64,000 nucleotides of DNA from Triops longicaudatus. Lineage: Eukaryota > Arthropoda > Branchiopoda > Notostraca > Triopsidae. The position numbers and the translations under genes are program-made. Within the stretch, counting starts at the first letter, position 1, and every line of letters starts with the position of its first letter. Shown one piece after another: positions 48,115 through 61,384 of the stretch. The stretch lies in contig JAGQDJ010000049.1 of NCBI GenBank assembly GCA_022885665.1, positions 434,502-498,501 of the forward strand, given 5' to 3'. The notes under the pieces are model-generated. The model saw only the letters and a program-made list of their open reading frames with translations, did not search any database and had not been told where the DNA came from.

Positions 48115-51098
48115 CTCAATTTGATGCCCCGCGGGCTAGACTGCGTGAGCGCTAGAGTGAAATTCTGCTGCTTGTTACAAGCGGCTTGAAAGTCCTTTAG
48201 GCAAGATGTTTGCACGGACGGTAACAACATTTAAGAAGTCTGACAAGCTTTCTGGCTCTTTCCTGTTTGACGAAAGTGGACCACTTTATTTGGGCGTGAT
48301 AGAAACAACGGGATCTTTCATAATTTCATCTCACGTACATAAGCTCCCTGAGGGATTACTTCATAGACACCTTCACTCTAATATGCCGCTCGCTTGCTCA
48401 AAATCCTATAACGTTAGAGAATTCCATCCGGAATGGCCTTAGCAACACATGATAGCAAAAATAAGTAGGTATTTGTAGACAAAATGCATCGCTGCCTCTT
48501 ACAATGTAAATTAATCAAAAGATATGCAGGTCTGGGTCTTGACGGCATATATTTAACTATCAATCTACTTTTGAATAACGATATTTGTGCGCCAAAATCT
48601 GGCAAGTGCTGAAGAAATATACGCCAGCGCCAACTGGTGGAACGCGTTGTCTAGCGGAAGGTACTTTCCTCAGCTGACACCAATTTCCCTCTGCAACTCC
48701 CCCACCCTGGCTGCAGGCATAGTAACGATCACGCCCAAAGCTTGGTATTAGCGAAGGAAAGGGGTTAGTCTGTGTGTTCTTTCTTCTTCCAAAACGTTCA
48801 ACTCCATTTCCTGCTTGCCTCTTTTTCCCCTAATCAGTTCCAGGATACGCTCCGCGACCGTTTTGCACCACACTACCCTTTCGTAATAAGTCCTCACGAA
48901 AACTACAGTTGCTCTCTTTTCCGTGGAAGGCACTAGACACACGGAACTCTTTCTGGCAAAATTACTGTGGCCAAAAGACCAGTCAGAGTTGTATTCCGCC
49001 CTAGCCTTTTCTTGTTTATGTTTGCTCATCTTTGCACTTTTATTTTGGCTCTCGTGGGTCTTGGGCGCCCGCACTCACTCACTACGGCTCTCATTCTTTG
49101 TTTACTACTGCGTCTTCATAGTGACTCTTCTTCGAAATACTCCATTTTCTAACTCTTTCACTACTTTGGCTGTCTCCTATACGTCATCAAGTAACCAACT
49201 AGATTCATAATCCGAACCTTACATCATAACATTCTCAGAACTCATGCACATGTACTGTGGTAAAAAAAAATGTTCGGGGCAAAGCAAAAAAAAAAAAAAA
49301 AAAAAAATAATTAGACCTTTCGAGACTGATTTACTTTCATTATACGATGAAAGGTCTTGAACCAAGCATGACATTTAAAGATACTGAAATAGGTAAATCG
49401 CGAAACTGGAAAGCGTTCACAACGTAAGTTAAAAGTAAACGTTGTATAGCTGAGCTGAATGAATATTATGTTAAAAATGCTACAATATAAGAAAAAGCGT
49501 GAAAAAGCTGTTTACATTCCTACATTTTGTTAGCATATAAAAATACTTACGTCTGAAACAAAAACTACCCAAAACTACTAAACTAAGAAAAATAATTTGT
49601 TGGCGAGAAAAGTGTCGCATTTAATGAACTTTTCGTTAAATTATTTCTAAAAAGCAAAAGTTCTACACTTTCAATTCACAACTTGCCTTGTATAATTTGA
49701 AATTTCTTGGAATACTTTTCACCTTGTAAACGATTATTTCAAGCTCCTTCACATCTTAATGAAGGCAAATCAGCATCGAGAGGCCTGACTAGACCTCTGT
49801 GACTTTTCCCGAACAATCTTTTTTTCTTGCTCACCACAGTACAACATGTTCTCTGTCCTAAAGCAATGAGATCGGACCCAAGTTGGATAAATTAAAAGCC
49901 GAGTAATCTGAAAAATAGCATCGATAGTACGTAAAATGACCATAGGAAGTAAAGTGGAGGTCGTGCATGCTACGTACTGAAGCCTTGTGCTTGTATCTCT
50001 ACGGGTACAAAACACGCAAGAAGCTTGGTACTTGCCCAACTGTGGACAAAGAAGTGAGAAAAGTAGTTTCATGTGCTAGCTCAGTTATTAGAGCTACCAG
50101 TTATTTCAGCATAAAATAGTGCCCTCACTGTCCCCTCACCTTTTCTTCCTCCAGTGTACGAACTCAGTACCGTGACGTCCGTGAGTTTCTTCCATTAATG
50201 GACTTCGGCCATTTCTGCAAAACACAGTCTTTGCGTTACAAAAAGTACTGCATTAATAAAACGGTAGAATTTTGGTAAAAAAGAAACAATATTTTCTCTC
50301 CAACGCTTCGTAGACGAATTGTTCCACACAGCGTGACTTGAAAGTATAGAGTAGTACGACGTAGTAGAGTACATGAGCACGCGATTCGCTAACAGATTTT
50401 TTTATGGTCAGGGCGCGACACATACTTTCTGCTTTAGGAGTATCATATCCAATGAACTTGGTCAATTACTGGACTACTTCCACTTTTTGTCTTCTGGTAC
50501 AGTATACTTAATGGTCCCCTCTCATGCTACCACTATATACTCATCTCATTTCCTTACGCCTAAGGAGGTCTCCACTCCCCATCCTTCCATCATCTCACGT
50601 GACCGTATTAGCTGCACATGACGGGTACGAAATGCCTTACTTGACAACTTCACTAAACACCGTCGCACATAAATTACCTTATCACTACGCGCCACACTAG
50701 GCGACTCACATTCCAAACCATTTAGTTGTATCCAAAGTTGAGAGAAAAACAAGAAATCTCGAGTCTAAACAAGCCTAGCGCAAGTTTTGAAACAAAAGAA
50801 TAATTATAAGGACTCAAAAATGTAATAATACGTTGTTGATTTTTTTGTTGATTTAATCATACGTCATGAACGAGCAACTTGGCTCATTTTCCCACTCACT
50901 CGACACATGCAATTCAATTCACGAAATATTTTTACTAGGTCTGCATAAGAAGCCATGCAAAAATAATCTAACAAAAAAAGGCAGTTAAGATTACCAGAAT
51001 TTCACTTCAATTTTAGAAAGTGTTTAAACAAGCGTCCCGGAAAAAAATGAAAATGCTTTCACAATGGATTTCAAGACACGCCTTAAAGGCCTTCCGCC

Positions 51099-51302
51099 AT
51101 GTCGCGCAGCAATTCACAGAAGGAGCTTGAAAAAAAATTGTCAGATCAACTCAGCTGGAGCGATCACAGAAAAAAAAAATTAAGACCCAAATTTGTTCGA
51201 CCGGTACCCGTTAAAGACTTTAAAGGTATCAAGATTAGGACTTACATCAGCGCTTTAAAAAAAGGGAGAAGACTGATCACCAAAAGGAGGGATCCTGTGT
51301 AA
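51099..51302 (+). other. Short Lys-rich ORF with good start context
   Basis: 67 codons beginning in CCGCCATGTCG, a good initiation context: MSRSNSQKELEKKLSDQLSW, then a basic stretch (RKKKLRPKFVRPVPVKDFKG). An AAAG/GTATCA donor after FK could make it a first exon. No family recognised; flanks are AT-rich and non-coding. Confidence 0.22.
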
Positions 51303-53927
51303 CTTGGGCTTGCCTAACATTTTTTTCTTTTCTTCTTTGCGTTTATGGGAGCTTGGGAGAATCTTTTAATCTCTAAACCCGAAGCTTGCGTTATGGATCT
51401 ACATGGGGTGTGATATCTTTTCCCCGAGTTTGCCAAAGGAGCTACCGACAGTTACCCTAAAAATGCCGCCCACCCGTCTCATAAAACAGGCTTGGTTCTT
51501 TGTCCCGTTTGACTTTTCTGACCGCCGTGGACCTGATCAACGATCTAAGCTGAGCACCAATGACGTCGTGGTATTTCAGGGCTGACGGCATATCTACAGC
51601 TCTTGGTAGTGTACCGAATCTTCGAAGATTGTCATATATGGTTGCTTAGGGTTCGTAACCGAGGAAAAGAAATGGGGAAGCAATGGAAACTTTCTTCCTA
51701 GACACGGTTTACGTCTCCTGCTTCAGATCTGAGCTTTTTTCCCTCCCTAAAACGGATTTTCATCGGAAAAAACGTGACTTAGGCAAACAACAAAGTTGAA
51801 ACGGAGTTTAAAGGAGATCGAACAGCCTACGTAAGTAAAATAGCCCCATCAATGTCAGCCCGCACCGCCTAAGTCACAATATTCCTGGAACCAAGCCTCG
51901 TCGCTGAACCAAACGGGAACGACTGTCTTCTAAACCGACTTGGAACGACTATATCTGAAAAGAAAACGTCGCCCCAAATGGCTCTGTCGAAGCAAAAGAG
52001 CGAGCACAACCTCTGGCATTTACATCCAAAGTCGATTCAAATTTTAATGGAGACCGCTACGAAACTTTAATTCCCAGACAAAATCCCTTCTCCTGCAAAC
52101 ATACAGTTTGACACGCTCAAACACAGTCAATCTTAACAACAATGCATTTTCAACGCATTTCAGCTAAATTTTGTACAATTCAAGTAATCACGCTTTTGGT
52201 CAAATAAATAGGTCATACAATTTTACACGGGAAGTTAGTCAAAGAGAAACCTGGATGGGAGCTCGCTATGTCAAAAGCGGCAAAAAGACCACAAAGAGAA
52301 GTCTCGGTTAATTTTTATTACAAAAGATTGACTACTACATTTTACTTGATCGATTGCACTTTATTTTGAACATAAGCCTTATCTAGTCACAAAGCAAATA
52401 TTAGGTTTAAAGAGGGCAAGAGAGTCGCTACGCTGTACCTTTTCTTGATTTATTTCTTCTGCAACGCTAAGTCGTTCGCAAATAAGAAATCACTCACCAA
52501 GACTCATCTGACGAAGCTTGATTGGCACTGATAACATAAATGAAAAACACAGCCAAGCTTTCAGGTTTTCTCTGACTATTTCCAAAGTGAAATTCTAATA
52601 TATAGCATGACAGACCATTGAATAAATAACTAAATCGTCCGTATCTGCACAAGCGAACCAGATCTAAAACGCCGATCTTTTTATGCAGAAAAATTTCAAA
52701 CCTACGTTCGTTGCTCTTTACGACTCCATTAGACATATTGTTGCTAGAGCGGAAACATACTGAAAGCACACACCAGACCTTCCAAGAACACTTATTTGGT
52801 ATATTTGCAACAATGAAAATAGTTACCAACATTTTTCGTTCCATTTTATGTATGCTATAAAACCGAGATACCCGAAGTACACACATCTTTCCCATCACTC
52901 CCGCTTACACCGAGTAATTCTTGGGAGTTTCCTTCCGCGAGAGCAAATTCCCACAAAAAATGGGTGGTCTGACATTCTTGCCGGCAAACTAAGCTTCACC
53001 TAACGGTCATGAAGCGCGAGCTTCAGCGGTAGCCATCTTCCGGTTCTCATCAAGGGACCAATGCTTGCTACTCCCTGATTCCCATAACATGCGCTTACAC
53101 CCGCGGAAATAGGCCAATCTTAAGGTTCCTAAAACAGGGGAATTGACGAAACTAACGATACAAATGTCTGAACATTCCAGTTAACGCCGATGACGTTTTC
53201 CCCCACGTCCCCTAAAATAACGAGGTATTCGGCAACGTTGGCGTTTAATGAAGTACCCACTTAAGCCCAAGCTCCTGTCACTGTTGACTACTATGAAAAA
53301 CTCTCTAGTGTTGATACCGCGTTATTCATGTCCTCACATGCAACAGAGAAAAACAGACCTAATATGCTGACAAGGCTCTTTTGCTGCGTACCGCTTCTCA
53401 GCGTCTGCACTTCAGGGTGCTTTAGGCATCGGCTTGTTGAGTACATCCTTAGCCCAAGGCAAGTAAACCGTACACTCCACTTAGAACGACGCCCGTATGC
53501 GCCAAAAAGAGTGGAACTCCGTGTTGCGAAAGACTTGGCGCTCCACGGGAGTGTAAAAGATGTCGACGTGTTTTGTGGACCGGCATTTTCGCACAAATAG
53601 CACTCGCTAAGTAAAATTCAAAGCTTTGGTGTGTGGTCTCACTGTGAGACTGAGCAACACAACTGTAGCTTTCTCCAGTGAAGTTATCGAGTTGACATGG
53701 CGTGTAACCAAGTTATATGTAGGTCGTACCGAGTTCAGGAGGCAGCAAATCCGCCCGAGAAGCTCAAAGAAGAAACCCTAAAAAGGTCTTACTACTCTTC
53801 CGCCCCCCAAACGGCCTGGAGTTAGGCTTCATTCACTTAGAAAAATGTATGGCCCTGGACGAAAAAATCCTGACTTGCTTTCCCTCGAAGCTACCGCAAG
53901 TCGCGCTAGCACTTGCGGACAAGACCA

Positions 53928-53953
53928 TTTTTTTTTTTTTTGGGGGGGGGGGG
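53928..53953 (+). repeat. T14G12 homopolymer junction
   Basis: Fourteen T followed directly by twelve G; a slippage-prone tract without other context. Confidence 0.9.
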
Positions 53954-56458
53954 ATTCATTTACGACTTTCTACTAAAACTTTCGCAACTTTGTTTCCTAA
54001 GGCTTGTGTTAGAAATTTTGTGTGTGCTACACTTGTTTCTTGTGGAAAGGAAAAAAAAATTACAAAACAAAATTTGTCGTCGCTTCAGCTCCCACTAACG
54101 CATCTTTGCCATAGTATTGAGCCAAGGCTGTTTGATAGAAGTAAGGTTGCAGAGTGGACACGTAAACACATTAAAGCAGAACTGATTTAACAAGAATACA
54201 AGTAAGCGTTCCAGGAGTTCAAAGACTCTAGGCAATAGGAAGAAAATGTCAAAAAATCTTAAATTTCTCACAGAGATTTAATCTCGGCTTACGCTTTGTG
54301 TGGAAACAGGCTATCGGCCAAACTTCCAAATTCTCATTTACAAAAAAAAAAAAAAAATCCCTAGGTTGGCTCAATTTTTTCCATCGTCTCTTCTCTGACT
54401 ATCGATCAATGTGCGGAAATACATTCTGCAACTTCCGAAAGTTTTTTTTTTCACCGTTTCCGATCTTCAGACTCGTGCTGTGTCCAGCTTTTTTACTTCC
54501 GTAAAGAGTAAAATGAAACTTCCTCGGATGGCATTACACAAAGTGCAAGTTTCTTCTTGTGCAGTACGTGAACAGAAAAAAAATTATGAAAATCAAGGCA
54601 AATCGGCCAAGTGCACTGTAACAATTATATTTAACCTGGAGTGGGCCCAATCACGTTGCAAGAACAATGCTAACTTGGGTTCTCCGTTCCTCTAAACACG
54701 AAATCATACGAGTTGAAAGAAAAACAGTGCTACATAACGATCTGCGAAAGAGCAGAAAAAGCTTTTGTAGACAAAGTCACAGCTCGAATATCTACTACAG
54801 CAGTAAGCCAGTTCACATTCGCGAAAGACAAACTTCACGAAAAATGAAAGCAGCAGTTGTTTAACTTTTCTAGATTTATTTCCGAGATAAGCCCGCATTT
54901 CTGCCTTTTTTCACGAATTCCGTAAACAGCCTCATAAACCTAATGCGGTGACAGTATTAAAATTCGTCGTGCCTCTTATAACGTAAAAAATGTACAGCCA
55001 AACCAACATGTCGAACACTCCGTGAAACAGGTGGAACGCCTTTTAAGAAGCCTTTAAGAATTTTCACGCCTGATTACCTAAATAACTGATATCAAATCTC
55101 CCTTGAACAGAGAAAAAAAGCTGTACAAATCCTATTCTTTTCCCAAATATTTTTAAGCACAGGCTCCCAGGCTTCGTAATCACTAAATGTTTTAGGAGAT
55201 AATTTTTAGCTGCTCGGTTGCTCCTCTTACCACGATGTAGGGCATTTTATAAATTCTCCCCCTCCTACCTTCCCTGGGTAAATTGATTAAACCGTACACT
55301 ATGTCAGTTATGGAGGCAGAAAACTCTTATTTATTATTTTAGACCTAAACTTTACTCCTCTAGTAATATCTTTTCTTATTTTTCTCAGTTGTTTGCTTTA
55401 AAAACCCCTCTGGCGAGATTATGACGGTATTTTGGGGTCTTGTACGGAACCGGGATTGTAGCTAGGTATCAGCGGAACTTGGGAGCAAAATTGCGTTAAT
55501 TTGTAGCACGCTTCAAGAACATCTATGCGCTTTCCTCCCGAAATCAATACGCGGGAAAAAAACGCCCTCATAAATGAACACAAATGGACGTGCACACTTA
55601 CTCAGCTTAGCTAATAACCACCGAACGTTTTAAGTTCAGTTTCAAGTACTGTACGGTTAGGGTACGGCTCCTCTCCCCCTTCCTCCTTCGCTTTATTCCA
55701 CGGCATCTTGGACCTTTTGGAGTGGAGTAGGGGAGATCGTAAGTTCTAAAACAACACTTTCCCCTTCTTCGAGGCTAGCAGCGAAATTTTGCATTCATCA
55801 TTACTGCCAAGATCCCCAACGCTCTTTATAACTTGAAACCACGCAATCATCGTCATTATGCCGCACGGGTCTATAAAAACTACACCAATCAAACGGGTTA
55901 AACGCAAGAAAGAACCGTAAAGAACAAGCCAAATGAACTGCATTCTAAAGCAGGTATAACATTCCTTTGTTGTGATGAACAACATGTTGGTCTTTTGTCA
56001 GCCGATATCAACCTTCTGCAGCAAGAATAAGGAAGAGCTTGAGGTAATTTTTCCTCTTGTTCTCCAAAACAACAATCCAATATTGCCTAGGTCATAAAAA
56101 AAAGCGGAGCTATTGGAGAACTTTTCTGCCTCTAAGCATCTGAGCGCTGCAGGGAAGGTAGAGGAGGGGGTGCCGAGAGTGGGAGGCAATCAAAGTCTGC
56201 TTCATTGTTGAAACATACTGGATATTTGAAGCGGCTGTGCTTGCTTTTACTTATAGCTCATAGAACACAGTCGAGCCATTGACGAGCGATGGTGAATTGC
56301 TGAAAGGGTTGGATATGGAACGCGTTATATGAAAGCAATGGAGCGACAGCCGGGCGTCATTGACGAAATAAATTATACAAATAAGGGGCTCGCTCTGGGT
56401 GGCAAGAACATGGCCCACAACGTAAATGTGACGGAGTAAAAGGGTGCACCTCTCTGAC

Positions 56459-56575
56459 ATGGCGGAAGTCGTTCAGTCCTGTGCCAATTTAATAATACTG
56501 CGTCGAACGCGTAACTTTCAGGCCCGAAGAAAAAGGACGGAAAAGAGGAAAAAAGAAGCTGGCGTAGTATTAACC
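56459..56575 (+). CDS. Unknown protein, putative first coding exon
   Basis: An ATG in strong context (GACATGG) with an in-frame TGA 30 nt upstream opens 39 codons that end at a GTAAGG donor in phase 0. They read MAEVVQSCANLIILRRTRNF then QARRKRTEKRKKEAGVVLT. The segment is CpG-rich for this window, as first exons often are. The basic run KRTEKRKK could act in nuclear localisation, but this is only composition. No downstream exon was identified before the window end. A separate open frame of 61 codons begins shortly after (ATG 56598), so upstream-ORF behaviour is also possible. Confidence 0.33.
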
Positions 56576-56780
56576 GTAAGGACTTGACAGTGACGGAATG
56601 GACACAAAGTTTCCGGGCTATCTGACTTCATTAGAAAGAACGCCGTCAGCTTTCCGTTCAGAAGCCGGCTTTCTGGAAAGCTTCTTCAAAACTTTACCTA
56701 ATACTTTTCGAACTTGCTTGGCAAAATATCTACTTTGTATTAATGTCGTCCTCCCCAAACCCCCAATTCATCCGAAATGA

Positions 56781-59700
56781 CGTTAATACTGTTACTGCTA
56801 TGCTTCATTGTTAACTTTCCACAAAAGGCCTAATGCTCAATGACAGACGGACACTTCTAGATGGATCTATCATGTTGAATAATACTTACAGTACATAATT
56901 CATATTAATTACCAAATTATTCACATTATTCACATCTTCAAAATCGTTCTTATTTAAACAAGCCAATAAATAATCTCTCAAATTTCAGAGTTTCAGTGAG
57001 AACTTTTACAAATATCACAACTTCCTATTTTTGTCAAATTTAATAGTACTCCTTAAAATATAAGCCAAATAGTCACACAGTTTATTTTCTCTTTCTGACA
57101 AAGGATCGACAATCCTTTCTGTCGTAAAATGAGATGGTTCATATTGAGTAACGACAAATCTTGCTGATTTTAACCGAAAATATGACAGTTCCATGTTGAA
57201 AAGAGATCTAAGTAAATTCCAAATCGTGTATTCAACAACGATATTTAGTGACTATTATTGTTCTTTTTGTCAAAGAAATTGTTAGAAATGTGAGCAACTG
57301 GAAAATTGACCCCTCGAACCTAAAAGTGGTGACGTTATAAAATCTTCCTAAAATTCCCACTTTCATATTTACACATTATTTTTTAATATTCCCAAAAGCT
57401 TTTACGTCGACAAAAGTGTCACATAATTTCATTTTAAAAACTCTTCCGTATTTTTCAAAATGCAATAACAGCACAGAACTATGAAGCTGTAAAGGGTTGC
57501 CATGAGCTTCTTTCACAAGGATAGCTTGGTTTCAGCACCAGACTATTTGTCGTCAGTGAGCAAGTATATTCATGCTGGATGCAATCCTTTTAAGCAAGAA
57601 AACTGACAAAATATGTCCGCATAAACTAAAATTCTTTCTTATTTCTCCTTTATGCTCTCCGCGTTTTGAATGCTGGTGTATTCATTCTAAATTTGAGGAC
57701 CCTTTTTTAAGACCTAGGCAGCTTTAGCTTCCTTCCTCATTTCCTTTGATGGTCTTACTCTATTATTGTAATTCGACTGCAACCTTTCCACGACCACCAA
57801 GTTTGATACGCTTACATCGGTGAACTAAAGTTGACCCAAATTCTTACAGTACTGTCCACTATTAGCAATGCGACCTACGTCATTTGCTCGCTCCCGACTT
57901 CTCAACTTCCAACCCACACAAGAGTAATCAACCGCTGAGTTTCTTGTGCTCAATACTCGACCGTGTTTACTTCCCTCATTTGGTGATGGGTCTTCTTAGA
58001 CTCGTCAGTTAGGAACCGCTCTGTTTACACATGAGCCCCTCCCTAGCGTTAAACTATCAGTGCGGGTCAAAACCATTCGAAAAAAAAAACAATTACTTTT
58101 TTCACACCATCCAATCCTCTCTTTTTTACCTTTGTTCCGCCCAAAAACTTTTTCCAGGTTTCCAGTCGATACTGTGCGAGCGCAAATAACTCAAAAAGTC
58201 ATTGAGTTTTAAAACTTTCCAAACACTACCAAACTGCAAAAACTCCATGTCTTGTTAATGACTCCAAACTTGTTGAACGTAACACAGCGTTCACTTTCGT
58301 CCAATTTGACTAACTTTCCAAACAGCGACACACAATCAAATAACAAACGAGCAGTCTTATAGTACACTATAGTTATGTCAGGAAAATTAAAAGTTCAAAG
58401 ACTCTCGTGACATATAGTCAGTGCATTTTCCTCTATCTTACGTTTACTATGCACGAATTCGAAATTCTCCATATTCAGTGTAACAGAAAAAATCTCCCTT
58501 GCCCAGCTTAAAAATGCGAATGTCAAACTTTACAAAAACTTGCCCTGTGTCCTAGCTTTCGACGTGATATTGTTAAAAACGCAACCATCCCGTCTATAAT
58601 AATCAACTATAATTATGGAATTTTTATTCTATTTGCTATTTTTCTATATCATACCAGTTTACAGTCCTAAGCTTGTAACTGTACAAGTAAAATGTACAAG
58701 GAGTTTTAATCTCATGGTTTGCATTAATTTTTACTTAATTTGTTTACTTAACGTATTTAATTCGCGTATTTTACCTATAATGTCTATATTAGCAAACCTG
58801 TTTAGAAAGGACTAGCAAAACTTCTCTGAGTTCTTGTGATTGTACAACGCTTTTTCCTAGCAACTGTAAAAATAACACTTTGTGACATAAGACGTGGACA
58901 GGTTGGGAAAAGCCAACAAGGGGGTGACGAAAAGGCGTCACCTGGATAAAAAAATACAAAATCAATGGGTACCTTTATACACGTTAGCCGGTTTTTAATA
59001 AAAATTTATTTTATCGTAAATACCACATAAAGACTGAACCAGAGGTGGGAGCACAATTGGCTACACCATCCCGAGCAGGTCTTCGTTCTCCGAAGGCACT
59101 CAACAATTTATCTTGCTTCAATTCATGTGATTATTGTCAAAAGTTCCAGACTCAATTTGCCCTTTACGCTACAAAATGGACAAATTAAAGTCGAAAACTT
59201 TTGGATCAGACCCAAGAATAGCCCAAAATGTTTGTCGTCCGGACTAGTCAGTAAGAGGGACATCAACAAATCCGAGTCGACAACGATCTATGGTCCAGCA
59301 TCGACATCAATACGCCTCACAAAAACGGCATTTTTTCCCCAAGGAGTTTCCGACCAATTGATGATCCGCTGACAAATGGTCGCTAACATCGTTCTTGCCC
59401 ACCGGGGATGTCCTAACCCGACAACAATCTGCGTCCCAAAACCTACACTCTTCAAAAACTTGTAATTGCTAAGGTCGTATCTGCATGCTAATATTGAAGC
59501 ATATATCACTCTAGGCTTGAAGGGGTTGAGCTATTTCAGGAAGGCACCGCCCCTGAAGTTATTTCCCTCCTCGTTTCCTCTCGATTACTTTTCTTCATTT
59601 CCTCCTATTAATGAAAAATCACTGATTGGCACCAGCACGCGCGAGTTTTCTGTTAAGAGACGACACAGTGCACTTAGTTGTCCAGGGACGTATTGTTTAT

Positions 59701-60850
59701 AGTCCCCCCTCCCGAACCATTCCTTTTCGCTTCCGCCCCTCGCGCCAAGGCGATCGTTTAACGCTCACTCTCAACCCCGTAGCAAGTGAGAGAAATATAC
59801 AAGATCCTTTCTTCCTGGAAGACGTCGAAAAATTATGTCCATCGTTTACGCTCAATCCCCCAAGCATTATTTGAGACGTTTTCTTGGCCCCAACATCTCC
59901 GTCTTCCCGCCGTCAGTGGGTTTCCGTGAGCTAAAGAAACTCACGGAGCTAAAGTGCCTCTGTATAACATTTTGGCAAGCCCCAGCAAAGGGGTTAAATA
60001 AATTCTGAGCGATTTTCACCCTCGTGAGCTAACATCACAAAGATAAATACAACAAAAAAAACTTAATAAAATAAAATATGACTTTGGGGTAAAGCACGGA
60101 TTGCCTCCAGGCCATTAAAACCTAAGAGCCTCGCGCAAAAAGTTCATACCGAGGGGAGTCCATTACAGGGCAAATGTGTTGATTTGTGGCGGTTTTTAAT
60201 AACCTCAACTGAAAGTGCAGAAGTCCTTTCCTTCTCCCATAAATAACCATGGGAACTAAGTTCTTTCCTCTTCTCAACTATCTTTGCAATGTGGCTTTTA
60301 AGCTCTTTTTTCTCCCTTCCAAATTTTGTTGTTTGTTTACTTTTGCTCTTTGTTATGGTTGCCAGCTAGGCCAGAAACAAAGTTTGAAATATTATGGGAA
60401 CTGAACTGTAAAAATAAATACAAAGGAAATTTTTGCAACTGAACCAGGCGATTGTATTTGACAGAGTACACTAGTGTAAACCGAATTTCGCGGTAACCAA
60501 GGCAAACCTTCCAACACGAACACCCACGTAAGGCAATGATTTTTCCAATATTATGAAAGTTGCGACCAAGTACCCCTTATTTCTAATTTAAACACCATTT
60601 AAGTCTTCACAACATGTCTAACTCCCATAAACTGTTGGTCTAATTGGTGCTGTGGATCCTGGAAATTAGAAGGATAAGTAGTGTATCCTTTTTTTATTTG
60701 CTTCCATGTCTCATATTTTTTACTTTGCTGAATTATGAATGAATAGTCCAGGATTTTTTTTTTTTTACTATTACAATTGCTTCGGAATTTTCGACGGTAT
60801 GTTATGAGAAGTCCAAAGTAGTAAAGATTAATTTGGCTTCCAATGTAATA
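56781..60850. other. Non-coding, AT-rich
   Basis: No gene recognised. A 7 bp stem hairpin lies near 57102. A GC-richer patch at 59.4-59.9 kb is open in several frames on both strands without domain or splice support. Confidence 0.35.
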
Positions 60851-61384
60851 CAGTAAAACCTCGCTATAAGAAACACCAGTTATGACGAACTGTCAGCTAA
60901 TGTGAACGAGATCACAGGTCTCGGCATACGTCAATGTGTATGCACAGGGGTAATCGTCGACTGCAAGTTGAGACATAAACCGAAATTCGCCTGCAGTGAA
61001 CGTATTCTTCAATCCCTGTGGCCATAATCACATGTTTCGTTCGGCTATCGCGAACATTAGTCGTGTCCTACTTTAAGGCAAAGAAGCACTAATGACTTCA
61101 CAAGTCAAAACAGGATACCGACTTACCAGCTAGATATTTGTCAGCTACTTACGTATAGATATATAATTTATATGCATATATAAATAAACGTATAGATATA
61201 TAATTTATATGCATTAAACAAATCTACTTTAGTGAGTGTTATTAGAAACGCAATGTTAAATTAACGTTTTGGCTCACAAATTTAACACCGTACATTACCG
61301 GTCAATTTTGCTTATTGCAAGATTCGGCTTTAACGAACTTTATTCCCCGGTCCATTGGATGCTCGTTTTATTGAAGTTTTACGT
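60851..61384. mobile_element. pogo/Tigger-like non-autonomous DNA transposon
   Basis: The left end reads TA then CAGTAAAACCTCGCTATAAG, close to the terminal sequence of pogo/Tigger elements of the Tc1/mariner superfamily, which insert at TA. The right end, reversed, reads CGTAAAACTTCAATAAAACG and then AAAGTTCGTTAAAGCCG, an imperfect match. About 0.53 kb without a transposase ORF, hence a MITE-like derivative. Confidence 0.5.
61151..61214 (+). repeat. Tandem duplication inside the pogo-like element, 37-bp period
   Basis: ACGTATAGATATATAATTTA plus TATGCAT occurs at 61151-61177 and again exactly at 61188-61214. Confidence 0.85.

Larger units (their letters stand above)
37650..56458. other. Long gene-poor stretch
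   Basis: No recognisable gene. Notable items are a tandem 51 bp repeat (39676-39773), TATA-like boxes at 41557-41565 and 47760-47770, a (CA)n tract near 42695, C and A homopolymers (45080s; 49286-49307), a short Lys-rich ORF at 51099-51302, a GC-richer segment open on both strands at 53291-53600, and a T14G12 junction at 53928-53953. Open frames of 90-130 codons occur but show no splice or domain support. Confidence 0.4.

Noticed and set aside
48748..49210. Overlapping ORFs on both strands, one hydrophobic and one charged
   Set aside because: No domain, no splice partner and mirror-image composition; could not choose a strand.
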